A stretch of 64,000 nucleotides of DNA from Bog-532 sp963830385 (lineage in GTDB: Bacteria > Actinomycetota > Actinomycetes > Streptosporangiales > Streptosporangiaceae). A program made the position numbers and the translations under genes. The notes under the pieces were generated by a model. That model had not been told where the DNA came from. It did not search any database and was given only the letters and a program-made list of their open reading frames with translations. This document shows positions 43,046 to 51,231 of the stretch, in pieces. How positions within the stretch are numbered: position 1 is the stretch's first letter; every line of letters begins with the position of its first letter. Location of the stretch: positions 186,001 through 250,000 of the forward strand of contig CAWHMD010000004.1 in assembly GCA_963830385.1 (NCBI GenBank). The letters are read 5' to 3'.

Positions 43046-43950
43046 AGGCCGGGCTGATGCTGGCGACGGCCGACCCGGCCGACGTGCCCGGCGCCGCCCG
43101 CCGGGCCGAGCAGCTCGGTTTCGACCTGGTGGGCTCGGGTGAGCACGTGTTCTTCCACGGCCCGACCGCCAACGCGTTCGTGTCGCTGGCCGCCGCGGCC
43201 GCCGTCACCGAGCGGATCCGGCTGGTCAGCTCGCTGACCCTGCTGCCGCTGTACCCGATGGCGCTGGTGGCCAAGCTGACCGCCACCCTCGACCGGCTGT
43301 CCCGGGGCCGGTTCGAGCTGGGGGTCGGGGTCGGCGGTGAGTACCCGCCCGAGTTCGCGGCCAGCGGCGTTCCCGTGGCCGGCCGTGGCCGCCGGGCCGA
43401 CGAGGCCCTCGAGGTGCTGGTCCGGCTGCTGTCCGGTCAGGCCGTCACCGCCGACGGTGAGTTCGGCTCGCTGCAGGACCTGCGGCTGGACCCGCCCCCG
43501 GTGCAGGCGCCGCACCCGCCGATCTGGGTCGGTGGCCGCCAGCCGGCCGCGCAACGCCGGGCGGGCCGCTTCGGCGACGTCTGGATGCCCTACATGGTCA
43601 GCCCCGGATCGCTGGGCCGCAGCCTGGCCGCCGTGCGCGAGTACGCGACCGCGGCCGGACGGCCGCCCAACGCCGTCAGCGGGGCCCTGTTCATCTGGGG
43701 CAGCGTCGACCGCGACGGCGCCCGGGCCCGCGCCGAGGCGGTGGCCGCCGTCAGCCGCATCTACCAGCAGGACTTCGAGCCGCTGGCCGACCGGTACCTG
43801 CTGCACGGTGATCCGGGCATGGTGGCGGGCCGCCTGGCCGAATACCAGGCGGCTGGTGCCGACACGGTGATCTTCTCCCCGGCCTGTCCCCCCGAACGGC
43901 AGGACGAGATCGTCACCCTGTTCGCCGAGTCGGTGCTGCCGCGACTCTGA
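43042..43950 (+). CDS. LLM-class (F420-dependent type) oxidoreductase
   Basis: 302 residues from a GTG overlapping the preceding stop (GTGA). Luciferase-like TIM barrel: AEQLGFDLVGSGEHVFF, LVSSLTLLPLYPMALVAK, LSRGRFELGVGVGGEYPPEF (deazaflavin/flavin phosphate binding) and IWVGGRQPAAQRRAGRFGD. Actinobacterial members use F420. No single substrate is predictable; being last in the operon suggests a side reaction on a branched-chain intermediate or a redox link. A strong hairpin follows at 43980. Confidence 0.85.
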   Translation: MKAGLMLATADPADVPGAARRAEQLGFDLVGSGEHVFFHGPTANAFVSLAAAAAVTERIRLVSSLTLLPLYPMALVAKLTATLDRLSRGRFELGVGVGGEYPPEFAASGVPVAGRGRRADEALEVLVRLLSGQAVTADGEFGSLQDLRLDPPPVQAPHPPIWVGGRQPAAQRRAGRFGDVWMPYMVSPGSLGRSLAAVREYATAAGRPPNAVSGALFIWGSVDRDGARARAEAVAAVSRIYQQDFEPLADRYLLHGDPGMVAGRLAEYQAAGADTVIFSPACPPERQDEIVTLFAESVLPRL

Positions 43951-43979
43951 GCCGGACCCCCGTGGTCCAGGTCCCGTGA

Positions 43980-44016
43980 GCCGGGCCGCTCAGGCCCCCG
44001 TCGCTGAGCGCCCGGC
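43980..44016. terminator. bidirectional hairpin terminator
   Basis: GCCGGGC-C-GCTCAG pairs with CTGAGC-GCCCGGC across a ten-base loop, leaving one bulged C. It lies between the convergent LLM oxidoreductase (stop 43950) and WhiB gene (stop 44042), so can end transcription from both sides. Confidence 0.65.
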
Positions 44017-44041
44017 CCGGCCTGCCCCGTGGTGATCCCCG

Positions 44042-44341
44042 TCAGTGGCGGAGCACTCTCCCGGCCCTTTTGGGCGGGCGGCCCGGTGGGCGCTTGACCG
44101 CCAGCACGTGCCCGCGCTGGAGGATCTCACCGCCCCACACCCCGCAGGACTCGCCACGCTCGACCGCGCCGGCCAGGCACGGTCCGCGCAGCGGGCACCG
44201 CCGGCAGCCCGTCTTGGCCAGCTCCAGGTCAGCGGGCTGCTCGGAGAACCACAGCTGCGGGTTGTTCGCGCACGGCAGCGCCGCACCCACCTCTGCGGCC
44301 TCGCGGAGCAACGCGCCGACCGCCTGGTCTTCCTGATGCAT
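44042..44341 (-). CDS. WhiB-family Fe-S regulator with a GRPPKR basic tail (WhiB7/WblC-like)
   Basis: 99 residues from the ATG at 44341 (GGGGG seven bases upstream); an ATG six codons earlier is the alternative. The four cluster cysteines are Cys24 and Cys46-x2-Cys49-x5-Cys55 (GCRRCPLRGPC), with ESCGVWGGEIL as the family turn that touches sigma factor. The C-terminus KRPPGRPPKRAGR resembles the AT-hook found in WhiB7/WblC, which binds AT-rich DNA near antibiotic-resistance promoters. Like those regulators it has a gene-free leader of about 260 bp upstream. WhiB7 identity is inference from the tail. Confidence 0.85.
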   Translation of the reverse strand: MHQEDQAVGALLREAAEVGAALPCANNPQLWFSEQPADLELAKTGCRRCPLRGPCLAGAVERGESCGVWGGEILQRGHVLAVKRPPGRPPKRAGRVLRH

Positions 44342-44605
44342 TCGAGGACCCCCTGTCATATCCGTCCGAATGCGCCGATACCACTGTGGACCGGGCCGGC
44401 CTGCTCCCACATCGGCCGACTGGATGATCCTGGGTCCTCCGCTGGTATGACCCGCGTGGTACCGGGTGTAGTACCGAACGCTTAGACGACCGCCCGAACA
44501 AGAAATGAGCGGTGGGTCTGGCGGGTTGTACTAATCGGGCGTCAAAGTGATAACAGGCCCCCCATCCAGGGGCGGCCTGATACAGCCCCGACTCAAGGAG
44601 CTGAC

Positions 44606-45066
<461 letters not shown>

Positions 45067-45070
<4 letters not shown>

Positions 45071-45591
45071 GCGACCGGACTGAGAAGGCCATCCTGGCCG
45101 GTGGGTGTTTCTGGGGGGTGCAGGAGCTGGTCCGCAAGCTGCCCGGCGTGATCTCGACCCGGGTCGGCTACACCGGCGGCGACGTACCCAACGCCACCTA
45201 CCGGAACCACGGCACCCACGCCGAGGCGCTGGAGATCATCTTCGACCCGGAGAAGATCTCCTACCGCGACCTGCTGGGGTTCTTCTTCCAGATCCACGAC
45301 CCGACGACCAAGAACCGTCAGGGTAACGACATCGGCCTGAGCTACCGGTCGGCGATCTTCTACACCAGCGACGAGCAGAAGCGCGTCGCCGAGGACACCA
45401 TCGCCGATGTGGACGCCTCCGGCCTGTGGCCGGGCAAGGTGGTCACCGAGGTCGAGCCGGCCGGGCCGTTCTGGGAGGCCGAGCCGGAGCACCAGGACTA
45501 CCTGCAGAACTACCCCGAGGGCTACACCTGCCACTGGGTGCGCCCCGGCTGGAAGCTGCCGCACCGCGACAAGGACGCAGTGACGCAGTAA
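45067..45591 (+). CDS. msrA: methionine-S-sulfoxide reductase MsrA
   Basis: 174 residues starting on the msrB stop (GTGA). The active site GGCFWG has the catalytic Cys14; VGYTGGDVPNATYRNHGTHAEALEI and HDPTTKNRQGNDIGLSYRSAIFY are family hallmarks. Recycling cysteines are not obvious at the C-terminus (only YTCHW), so regeneration may use that Cys or an external thiol. Together with MsrB it repairs both sulfoxide epimers after oxidative damage. A perfect hairpin terminator follows. Confidence 0.95.
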
Positions 45592-45603
45592 TTCCGTAAT
45601 GAG

Positions 45604-45636
45604 AAGGCCCCGTCCGCTGGTCGCGGACGGGGCCTT
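45604..45636. terminator. perfect 14-bp hairpin terminator
   Basis: AAGGCCCCGTCCGC and its exact complement flank the five-base loop TGGTC, followed by a T/G-rich tail. It serves msrBA from the left and the convergent secreted beta-helix gene (stop at 45648) from the right. Confidence 0.85.
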
Positions 45637-45647
45637 GGTGTTGTTGA

Positions 45648-47642
45648 TCAGGGATAGCTGACGACGTTGCTCGGGCCGGGGTTATCGGCCGTGACCGGGG
45701 CCCCGGTGTCGTTGACCACGTGGTCGATGCCACCCATGCCGCTCAGGAACCGGGTGAAGATGTCGTGCAGCTGGACGCCGGGGGTGTCCGGCACCGAGAA
45801 CGCGGTCGCCGAGTGGATGTCGACGCCCTGGTTGAAGAACGAGTAGCTGCCGAGGCCGTAACCGGAGAAGCTGGTCACCTTCGACCCGATCACGAACGCC
45901 GGGTAGCCGTCGGTCGTGGGGCTGGACATCCAGGCTGCCTGGCTGGGCACCTCGTAGGGCATCTCGTTCTGGAAGAAGATGACCTCGCCACCCTGGCCGT
46001 TCCAGACCACCTCGTTCTTCTCGTAGTGCTCGACGGCCAGGCCGTAGGCCAGCACGTCGTTGCCGTTCACGACCAGCCCGGTCTGGGCCACGTCGCAGGT
46101 GGTGAAGCAGCCGTTGGCGCCGCCGCCGACCCCGTTCTGGTCGGGGGTGCCGGTCTGGCCGGCCCCGTGGTCGGCCCGCCAGGCCCAGATGTCGTCCAGG
46201 ATCACGTGCGAGCCGTCCACCACCAGGCTGTCGGTGGCGGTACCGGCGGTGGCCCCGCCGATGCGGAAGAACACGTCCTGCACCAGCGTCGGGTCCGACG
46301 CGCTGCCCAGCCCGCTGGTGAGCGGGGTGCCCAGCTGGACCAGGGCGGCTGAGTTCTTCGGGCCGGAGTCGACGATCAGCCCGGACAGCTTCACCCCCTT
46401 CGGGTTCAGCACGCCGACGGCGGCCGTGCCGTTCTGCGGGACCAGGGTGGCGAAGCCCAGGCCCAGCACGATCGTGTCCGGCCGGGAAACCAGGATCGGT
46501 GCCTTCAGGTTGTAGACCCCCGGGGTCAGGATCAGGTTCTGGCCCAGGGCCAGCGCCGCGTCGATGGCCAGCACCGACGTGCTCGGGCTGGCGATGAAGA
46601 ACTTGCTCAGCGGGACCGAGGTGCCGGCCGTGCTGCCGCCGGACCAGGACGGCCCGGAGGAGTCGTGCCGCAGCGCGGGCACGAACACGCTGTAGGCGCC
46701 GGTGCTGCTGGTCTGCAGGAACGGCTCTTCCTGGGTCTGCGGGCTCGTGGCCAGCGTGGTGTACGGGTTGGCATTACCGGGGTTGCCGCCGGTGAAGTTC
46801 TGTGCCGGGGCGCCCGGGTCGCCGGAGAACACCTGGTTCCAGACGCCGTTCGACCAGCCGTCCAGGTTGCTGTTGCGGACCAGGAACTGCTGCTGGGAAC
46901 CGTTGATCACGGTCCCTCCGGAGAACGAGGAGTCGGCGATGAACCCGCCGCTGGCGTACTGCGGGCCGGCCGAGCAGTAGTCCATCAGCGACAGGGTGCC
47001 GCCGGTCAGGTTGACCCGGCGCATCGGCGCGGCCTGCGACACCGCCCAGAAGTCGGTGCCGGACTGGCAGCCGGTCTGGCCGGCGACGTTGATGGTCAGG
47101 TTGGACAGCGACCGCCAGAAGTTGTCCAGCGCGATGCAGGTGTCGGCGGCGAAGCACTGGTTGTACACGTCGACCGACCCGTTGATGGTCACGTCGTTGG
47201 GCGAGCTGCCGAGCCCGGCGACCTCGGTGTAGTAGCCCACCTGGAAGGTCAGCGGGTCCGCGGCCGAGCCGTAGGTGCCCGGCTCGAACAGCAGCGCGTA
47301 GCGCTGGGTGCCGAACTGGTTGGAGATCTGCTGGTTCGCGATCGAGTTCACCGTGGCCTGGATCTGGCTCTGCGGCATGCTCGGGGTGAACACGTAGACG
47401 TTCGGCCCGAAGCTGGGGGTGCCGGCCGCGTGAGTGGCCGGGGCCACGGCCGCGCTGTGGGCGGGGGTGACGACCGCCGCCGTCCGGGCGCTGATCGCCG
47501 ACGCGGCCGGCGAGTAGGCCAGTCCCGCCCCGGCCAGGCCGAGCACGCCCGCCAGGACCGTTACCCCGGCGACGGCGATTCGCCGCCGCATGCGCGAGAG
47601 AGCGCTCTCCGCCGAGGCCGTTCTACTACGTCTCAAATTCAT
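45648..47642 (-). CDS. secreted right-handed beta-helix protein (carbohydrate-active type)
   Basis: 664 residues. A long Arg-rich n-region and hydrophobic helix (RIAVAGVTVLAGVLGLAGAGLA, about 22-43) form a signal peptide. The mature chain starts with FGPNVYVFTPSMPQSQIQATVN and runs as repeated short strands with Asn/Gly/Ser turns, VTINGSVDVYNQCF, LILTPGVYNLKAPILVSRPD, as in pectate-lyase/GH55-like beta-helices. In actinomycetes such proteins are often labelled 'coagulation factor 5/8 domain' or glucan hydrolase. Catalytic residues cannot be pinned from sequence alone. It stands next to a chitinase, which supports polysaccharide attack outside the cell. Confidence 0.75.
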   Translation of the reverse strand: MNLRRSRTASAESALSRMRRRIAVAGVTVLAGVLGLAGAGLAYSPAASAISARTAAVVTPAHSAAVAPATHAAGTPSFGPNVYVFTPSMPQSQIQATVNSIANQQISNQFGTQRYALLFEPGTYGSAADPLTFQVGYYTEVAGLGSSPNDVTINGSVDVYNQCFAADTCIALDNFWRSLSNLTINVAGQTGCQSGTDFWAVSQAAPMRRVNLTGGTLSLMDYCSAGPQYASGGFIADSSFSGGTVINGSQQQFLVRNSNLDGWSNGVWNQVFSGDPGAPAQNFTGGNPGNANPYTTLATSPQTQEEPFLQTSSTGAYSVFVPALRHDSSGPSWSGGSTAGTSVPLSKFFIASPSTSVLAIDAALALGQNLILTPGVYNLKAPILVSRPDTIVLGLGFATLVPQNGTAAVGVLNPKGVKLSGLIVDSGPKNSAALVQLGTPLTSGLGSASDPTLVQDVFFRIGGATAGTATDSLVVDGSHVILDDIWAWRADHGAGQTGTPDQNGVGGGANGCFTTCDVAQTGLVVNGNDVLAYGLAVEHYEKNEVVWNGQGGEVIFFQNEMPYEVPSQAAWMSSPTTDGYPAFVIGSKVTSFSGYGLGSYSFFNQGVDIHSATAFSVPDTPGVQLHDIFTRFLSGMGGIDHVVNDTGAPVTADNPGPSNVVSYP

Positions 47643-47855
47643 CAGCAGTCCATTTCTGTGCGTAGCGTCAGCGCTACCACCGCTCCGCCGACAGCATCTC
47701 TCATTGGAGACCAGGCTCCAAGAGTCCTGATAACACTTTTTGTTTCGAAAAGTTGATTGCCGGGAAACCGAAAAGGCGGCCGGCCGCGCGGTGCGGATCG
47801 GCTGACCCGCGCCGCGCGGCCCGGTGCTCAGTCGTGGCCCAGCGGCCGCGGCTGG

Positions 47856-49121
47856 TCAGCAGGCGCCGTCGTCGTTCCAGGCGCCGGAGGCCCCGCCGGG
47901 TACCTCGTCGTAATTCCACTGGTTGGCGGTCCAGTTGTGGCCGTTGTAGGAGACCTCGTTGCCGGACGTGTAGGCGCTCGAGTTGCTCCAGGCCGGGTCG
48001 CACGAGCCGTTGCCGGGCGGCGGAGTGGTGGGCGGAGGAGCAGTGGGCGGCGGGCTGGTGGGCGGAGTCGTGGATCCGCCACCTCCGCTGGTGAAGGCCT
48101 GGAACGCCTGGGTGAAGGCGCCGCTGTTCTGGCTCAGCCCGCTGCAGGTGGACGACGCGCTGGTCTGGCCCGGGCAGCCGCCGTTGTCGCGGCCCTCGGA
48201 CCAGAACGACAGCATCGCGATGCCCTCCGAGGCCGCGTGCGACTCGACCGTGGACGCGTCGGACAGCGAGAAGATCTCGCCGGGGCTGTCGTTCTGACCG
48301 ATCATCGGGGTGTTGCCGAGCATCGCGTACGCGGCTGACGCCGGCTCACCGAACACGCTCGCCACCTGGCCGGCCGCGGCGTCCAGGGCCTGGTTGGACG
48401 CGGTGCCCATCTCGGTGCCGGAGGTGCCGTAGTCCATCGTCATGATGTTGACGATGTCGGGCTTGAAGCCGCTGGACTGGGCCGCGTTGAGCACGTTCAT
48501 GCCGTCGGAGGTGAAGCCGGAGGGCAGCACCGGCAGCGTGTAGGAGATGTTCAGCGTCCGCCCGGTCGAGCTGGCCCACGAGCGCACCTGGGCCAGCGCC
48601 TGCGCGGTGCGGGTGAAGTCGGTGGAGTTGGTCTCCTCGTTGGACTCGATGTCGAAGTCCAGGTGGGTCACGTTCATGGTGGTGACCACCGATTCCACCT
48701 GGGTGGCCATGGCGCCGGCCGACGAGCACTGGTTGCCCAGGTCGGTCCCGTCGCTGTCGACCGTGTAACCGCCGAACGAGATCGACACGTCGCCGCCCTC
48801 GGCCTGCAGCGCCGAGATCTGCGACTGCCAGCCGGACTGGTTCGGCAGCGACCACTGGCAGCCGCCCCCGTTGGCGAAGGCCAGCTCGAAGTACTTGGTG
48901 CCGTAGTCGGAGGCCACTGTGGTGAGCGTGGTGTTGCTGAGCCCGGTGTCCACATACGGGGCGAACACGTGCGCGGGCCAGCTGGTGGCCGCGTCGGCCG
49001 TGAGGCTGGTGGCCAGACCGGTGTGGGGGCCGTAGCCGGTCAGGACCAGACCGGCCCCGGTCAGGCCGGTGGCCAGCAACGCGGCCGCCGTACAGGAGAA
49101 CAAGCGGGAAGGTCGGGGCAT
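47856..49121 (-). CDS. secreted GH18 chitinase with C-terminal chitin-binding domain
   Basis: 421 residues from the ATG at 49121 (AAAGGCGG upstream). Signal peptide RLFSCTAAALLATGLTGAGLVL, then a GH18 barrel (about 50-325) with SISFGGYT and the catalytic strand HLDFDIESNE (Asp155, Asp157, Glu159; substrate-assisted mechanism). A Pro/Thr linker (TTPPTSPPPTAPPP) leads to a CBM5/12 module (about 375-421) with W-S-AYTSGNEVSYNGHNW. It cleaves chitin extracellularly. The promoter has a perfect TTAGGAAA-G-TTTCCTAA operator. The family is close to bacterial endo-chitinases of about 400 residues. Confidence 0.93.
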   Translation of the reverse strand: MPRPSRLFSCTAAALLATGLTGAGLVLTGYGPHTGLATSLTADAATSWPAHVFAPYVDTGLSNTTLTTVASDYGTKYFELAFANGGGCQWSLPNQSGWQSQISALQAEGGDVSISFGGYTVDSDGTDLGNQCSSAGAMATQVESVVTTMNVTHLDFDIESNEETNSTDFTRTAQALAQVRSWASSTGRTLNISYTLPVLPSGFTSDGMNVLNAAQSSGFKPDIVNIMTMDYGTSGTEMGTASNQALDAAAGQVASVFGEPASAAYAMLGNTPMIGQNDSPGEIFSLSDASTVESHAASEGIAMLSFWSEGRDNGGCPGQTSASSTCSGLSQNSGAFTQAFQAFTSGGGGSTTPPTSPPPTAPPPTTPPPGNGSCDPAWSNSSAYTSGNEVSYNGHNWTANQWNYDEVPGGASGAWNDDGAC

Positions 49122-49226
49122 AGCGGGGTCCGCCTTTCGTAGGCCGCCCATCGGCCCGGTGGCCGCGCGGTACGTCGCCCCCGAATCGCCGTGCCGCCCT
49201 GTCCCCGGGCGATGCGCATCCCTCTA

Positions 49227-49243
49227 TTAGGAAAGTTTCCTAA
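49227..49243. promoter_or_regulatory. perfect 17-bp palindrome upstream of the chitinase
   Basis: TTAGGAAA-G-TTTCCTAA, 8+1+8 with no mismatch, about 105 bp upstream of the chitinase start. Its size and place fit a sugar-responsive repressor or activator site. I did not find the same element upstream of the other secreted enzymes in the window. Confidence 0.6.
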
Positions 49244-49750
49244 ACGTAGAGCTGAGGGACGCAAGCCGTCAACAGCATCAACCAAAAATTCAACTGAAAA
49301 CGTCGCCAAGTTGAGGGCATCCACGATTAGTGCGTCGTCTCACGTAACAGGGGTCGCTGATGGCTCTGCTGTCACAGGTGTGTTAGCGCGCTTTGTGGGT
49401 TGACGTGGAGGAATTGGGCGGCAATGAGCCTCGTAAGGCCTTCCTCGCCCAGAGGCTCGCGGGGGCGGGCGGGTCCCTGCGGCCGCGGAGGGCCTGGGCG
49501 GCGGGGTAGCAGGGGCCGACGGGGGTTTCCAGTTCGGTGACCAGGGCGCGCTGCGCGGTTCGATCTTGGCTAGGCGCCGGTCCAGGGTGCGGGCCTGGGT
49601 GGCGCGCTGGGTGGCTTGCTGGCTGGCGGTGGCGGGAATCTGGGCTTGGGAGGCTCCCACCCGACGCGCGCCGGACCCGGGGCACCGGCGGGCGGACTTA
49701 CCGGAGGTCTTTGGCGTCCCCGGCGAGGAGCGGGAAGAAGTGGTCGGGGA
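49244..49750. other. gene-free region upstream of the chitinase
   Basis: About 500 bases between the chitinase operator and the end of the MntP-like gene. Several short frames of Arg/Pro/Ala composition overlap each other without start signals. One pair (about 49380-49690, complement) reads like two frames of a decayed gene (RLAKIE then ALVTELETPVGPCYPA), but I cannot identify the source. Confidence 0.35.
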
Positions 49751-50314
49751 TCAGCCGTATGAGAGCGGAAGTGTAACGCCGAACGCCATCAAGATTGCCA
49801 GGAGGGTGAAGCAGGCCCCGGTCAGCAAGTCGGTATTGATTTTGGGAATGAAGTCGATGAAGTGAGCTACTGTGCGGCCGATCTGGTGCCCGGCGACCGA
49901 CATCACAAAGGTCATGAACCCGAACAGGATAGGCGCGAGCCAAGGGGAGAAGCCGGCGAGACCAAGTGCCGTGCCCGCGGCGACATTGTCAACGCTCAGC
50001 GGGATCGGCAACCCGAACCTTGCCCATCTCAGGTCCGGATCTGCGCGATTTGGTGAGACCACCGCCTTCACAATGAGGAACAGCCCGTATACGCCGAGCC
50101 CGATCATTGCGACCGTGTCGGAATAGTTGTCGAGCTTGTCACTCAGGAAGTGCCCGATGAGGATCCCGACCACGGGTGCGACGCCGTCCCACACGCCGAA
50201 GATGGCGGATGTCTTCACCGACGTCAGGAAGGTCGGCTTGAGCCCCCCGAGCACGAGCGAGCTGCGAAAGTTGTCGAGGCTCAGAATGAACCCGAGCGTC
50301 AGCAGTCCGAGCAC
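49751..50314 (-). CDS. MntP-like manganese/metal efflux protein (copy A)
   Basis: 187 residues from a GTG. Six predicted helices in two three-helix repeats, each beginning with the metal-handling motif of the MntP/DUF204 family: FILSLDNFRSSLVLG (about 8-22) and LPIPLSVDNVAAGTALG (about 105-121), with Asp-Asn pairs in the membrane. It would export Mn2+ (or a related ion). A sigma-70-like promoter is visible 83 bases upstream (50397-50425). A second, divergent family member follows at 50652, on the same strand, but after a 337-bp gap. Confidence 0.75.
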   Translation of the reverse strand: MLGLLTLGFILSLDNFRSSLVLGGLKPTFLTSVKTSAIFGVWDGVAPVVGILIGHFLSDKLDNYSDTVAMIGLGVYGLFLIVKAVVSPNRADPDLRWARFGLPIPLSVDNVAAGTALGLAGFSPWLAPILFGFMTFVMSVAGHQIGRTVAHFIDFIPKINTDLLTGACFTLLAILMAFGVTLPLSYG

Positions 50315-50396
50315 TAAAGGATTCCTCTCTCGGATTGCGCATTAAACAGCCACAATCACATTCCGTGACAGGTTTCGCCGCTCCAGGTCCCGGAAA

Positions 50397-50425
50397 AAGC
50401 TAGATCTGGTCTAAGTTTGTGTCAA
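50397..50425 (-). promoter_or_regulatory. sigma-70-type promoter for MntP-like copy A
   Basis: On the complement, TTGACA (50425-50420) is followed after exactly 17 bases by TAGCTT (50402-50397). The imperfect symmetry TAGACCAGATCTA covers the -10 side and could be a metal-regulator site. The transcript would have a leader of about 75 bases; no yybP-ykoY fold was recognised. Confidence 0.5.
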
Positions 50426-50651
50426 GGAGTTTCGAAAACTCGCATTGTGACCTGCTATTTGTAATAGGTGTTTCAGCTAATATGCGGGTCTTAAAAGCGT
50501 CACCATCACGAGCTGCGGGGCAAGGGGCACACCCAGCTTCAGCCGCAGCACGCTGGGCTGGTTGCGATCTGGGTGCCGCAGCAAGGCAAGACGGGTCAGA
50601 GACGAGGTCGCTGAACTGGACCTCGCGGCAACCTCTCGCTCCGGCCGGGGA
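50426..50651. other. spacer between the two MntP-like genes
   Basis: An AT-rich half (about 50426-50510) is followed by a GC-rich half. No convincing gene is present. A short forward frame of 134 codons covers it but has no ribosome site and no protein character. Confidence 0.35.
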
Positions 50652-51188
50652 TCACAGCCAGCCCGCCGCCATCACGCCAGAAAGGCCGAGCAGCATAACT
50701 GCGCCCACTACCTCGCCGTGCTCGCCGGTCGCCTTGCCTAGTTTCCCGCCCAGCTGCAGTCCGATAATCGACATAATGAAGCTCAGGAGCCCGAACAGGG
50801 TCACTGCCAAAACGATCGGGTAGCGCACCGTTCCCAGTGCGAGCCCCACTGCGAGGTCGTCCAGGCTGAGCGCGGCCCCGCTGACCAGCAGCCGCCACCC
50901 GTGCCAGATCTTCGGGGCGTCGTCGTCGCCGCGCAGTGCCTCGATGAGTCCCCAGATTGCGGTCGCGCAGAGTATCCCGGCGCCGGCCCAGTGGGCGGCG
51001 GACCCCAGCGGGCCGGCCAGACCGGTGCCGATGAGCATCCCGATGGCCGGCATTACGACGTCGCACAGGCCGAAGACCGTGGCCACCTTGAGCTCGGTAC
51101 GCCGGTTCACACCGCTGACTCCGATGGCGATCGCGGCCCCGAAGTTGTTCAGCCCGAGCGCGACTGCCACGACAAACAACCCGACCAT
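50652..51188 (-). CDS. MntP-like manganese/metal efflux protein (copy B)
   Basis: 178 residues. The same two-repeat plan as copy A: VAVALGLNNFGAAIAIGVSG (first motif has Asn-Asn in place of Asp-Asn) and ALSLDDLAVGLALG (second motif has Asp-Asp). Similarity to copy A is low outside these motifs, so this is an old paralogue or a separate acquisition, not a recent duplication. Changed acidic residues may alter the ion. Start at 51188 by ATG; it reads away from the LuxR pseudogene. Confidence 0.7.
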   Translation of the reverse strand: MVGLFVVAVALGLNNFGAAIAIGVSGVNRRTELKVATVFGLCDVVMPAIGMLIGTGLAGPLGSAAHWAGAGILCATAIWGLIEALRGDDDAPKIWHGWRLLVSGAALSLDDLAVGLALGTVRYPIVLAVTLFGLLSFIMSIIGLQLGGKLGKATGEHGEVVGAVMLLGLSGVMAAGWL

Positions 51189-51231
51189 AGGTAATGCAAC
51201 CTACGGTGCATCCGGCGGCGTTGAGAGACGG

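Noticed and set aside
49383..49690. Overlapping 100-codon frames upstream of the MntP-like gene
   Set aside because: Arg/Pro/Ala noise in several frames; at best a decayed gene of unknown origin.
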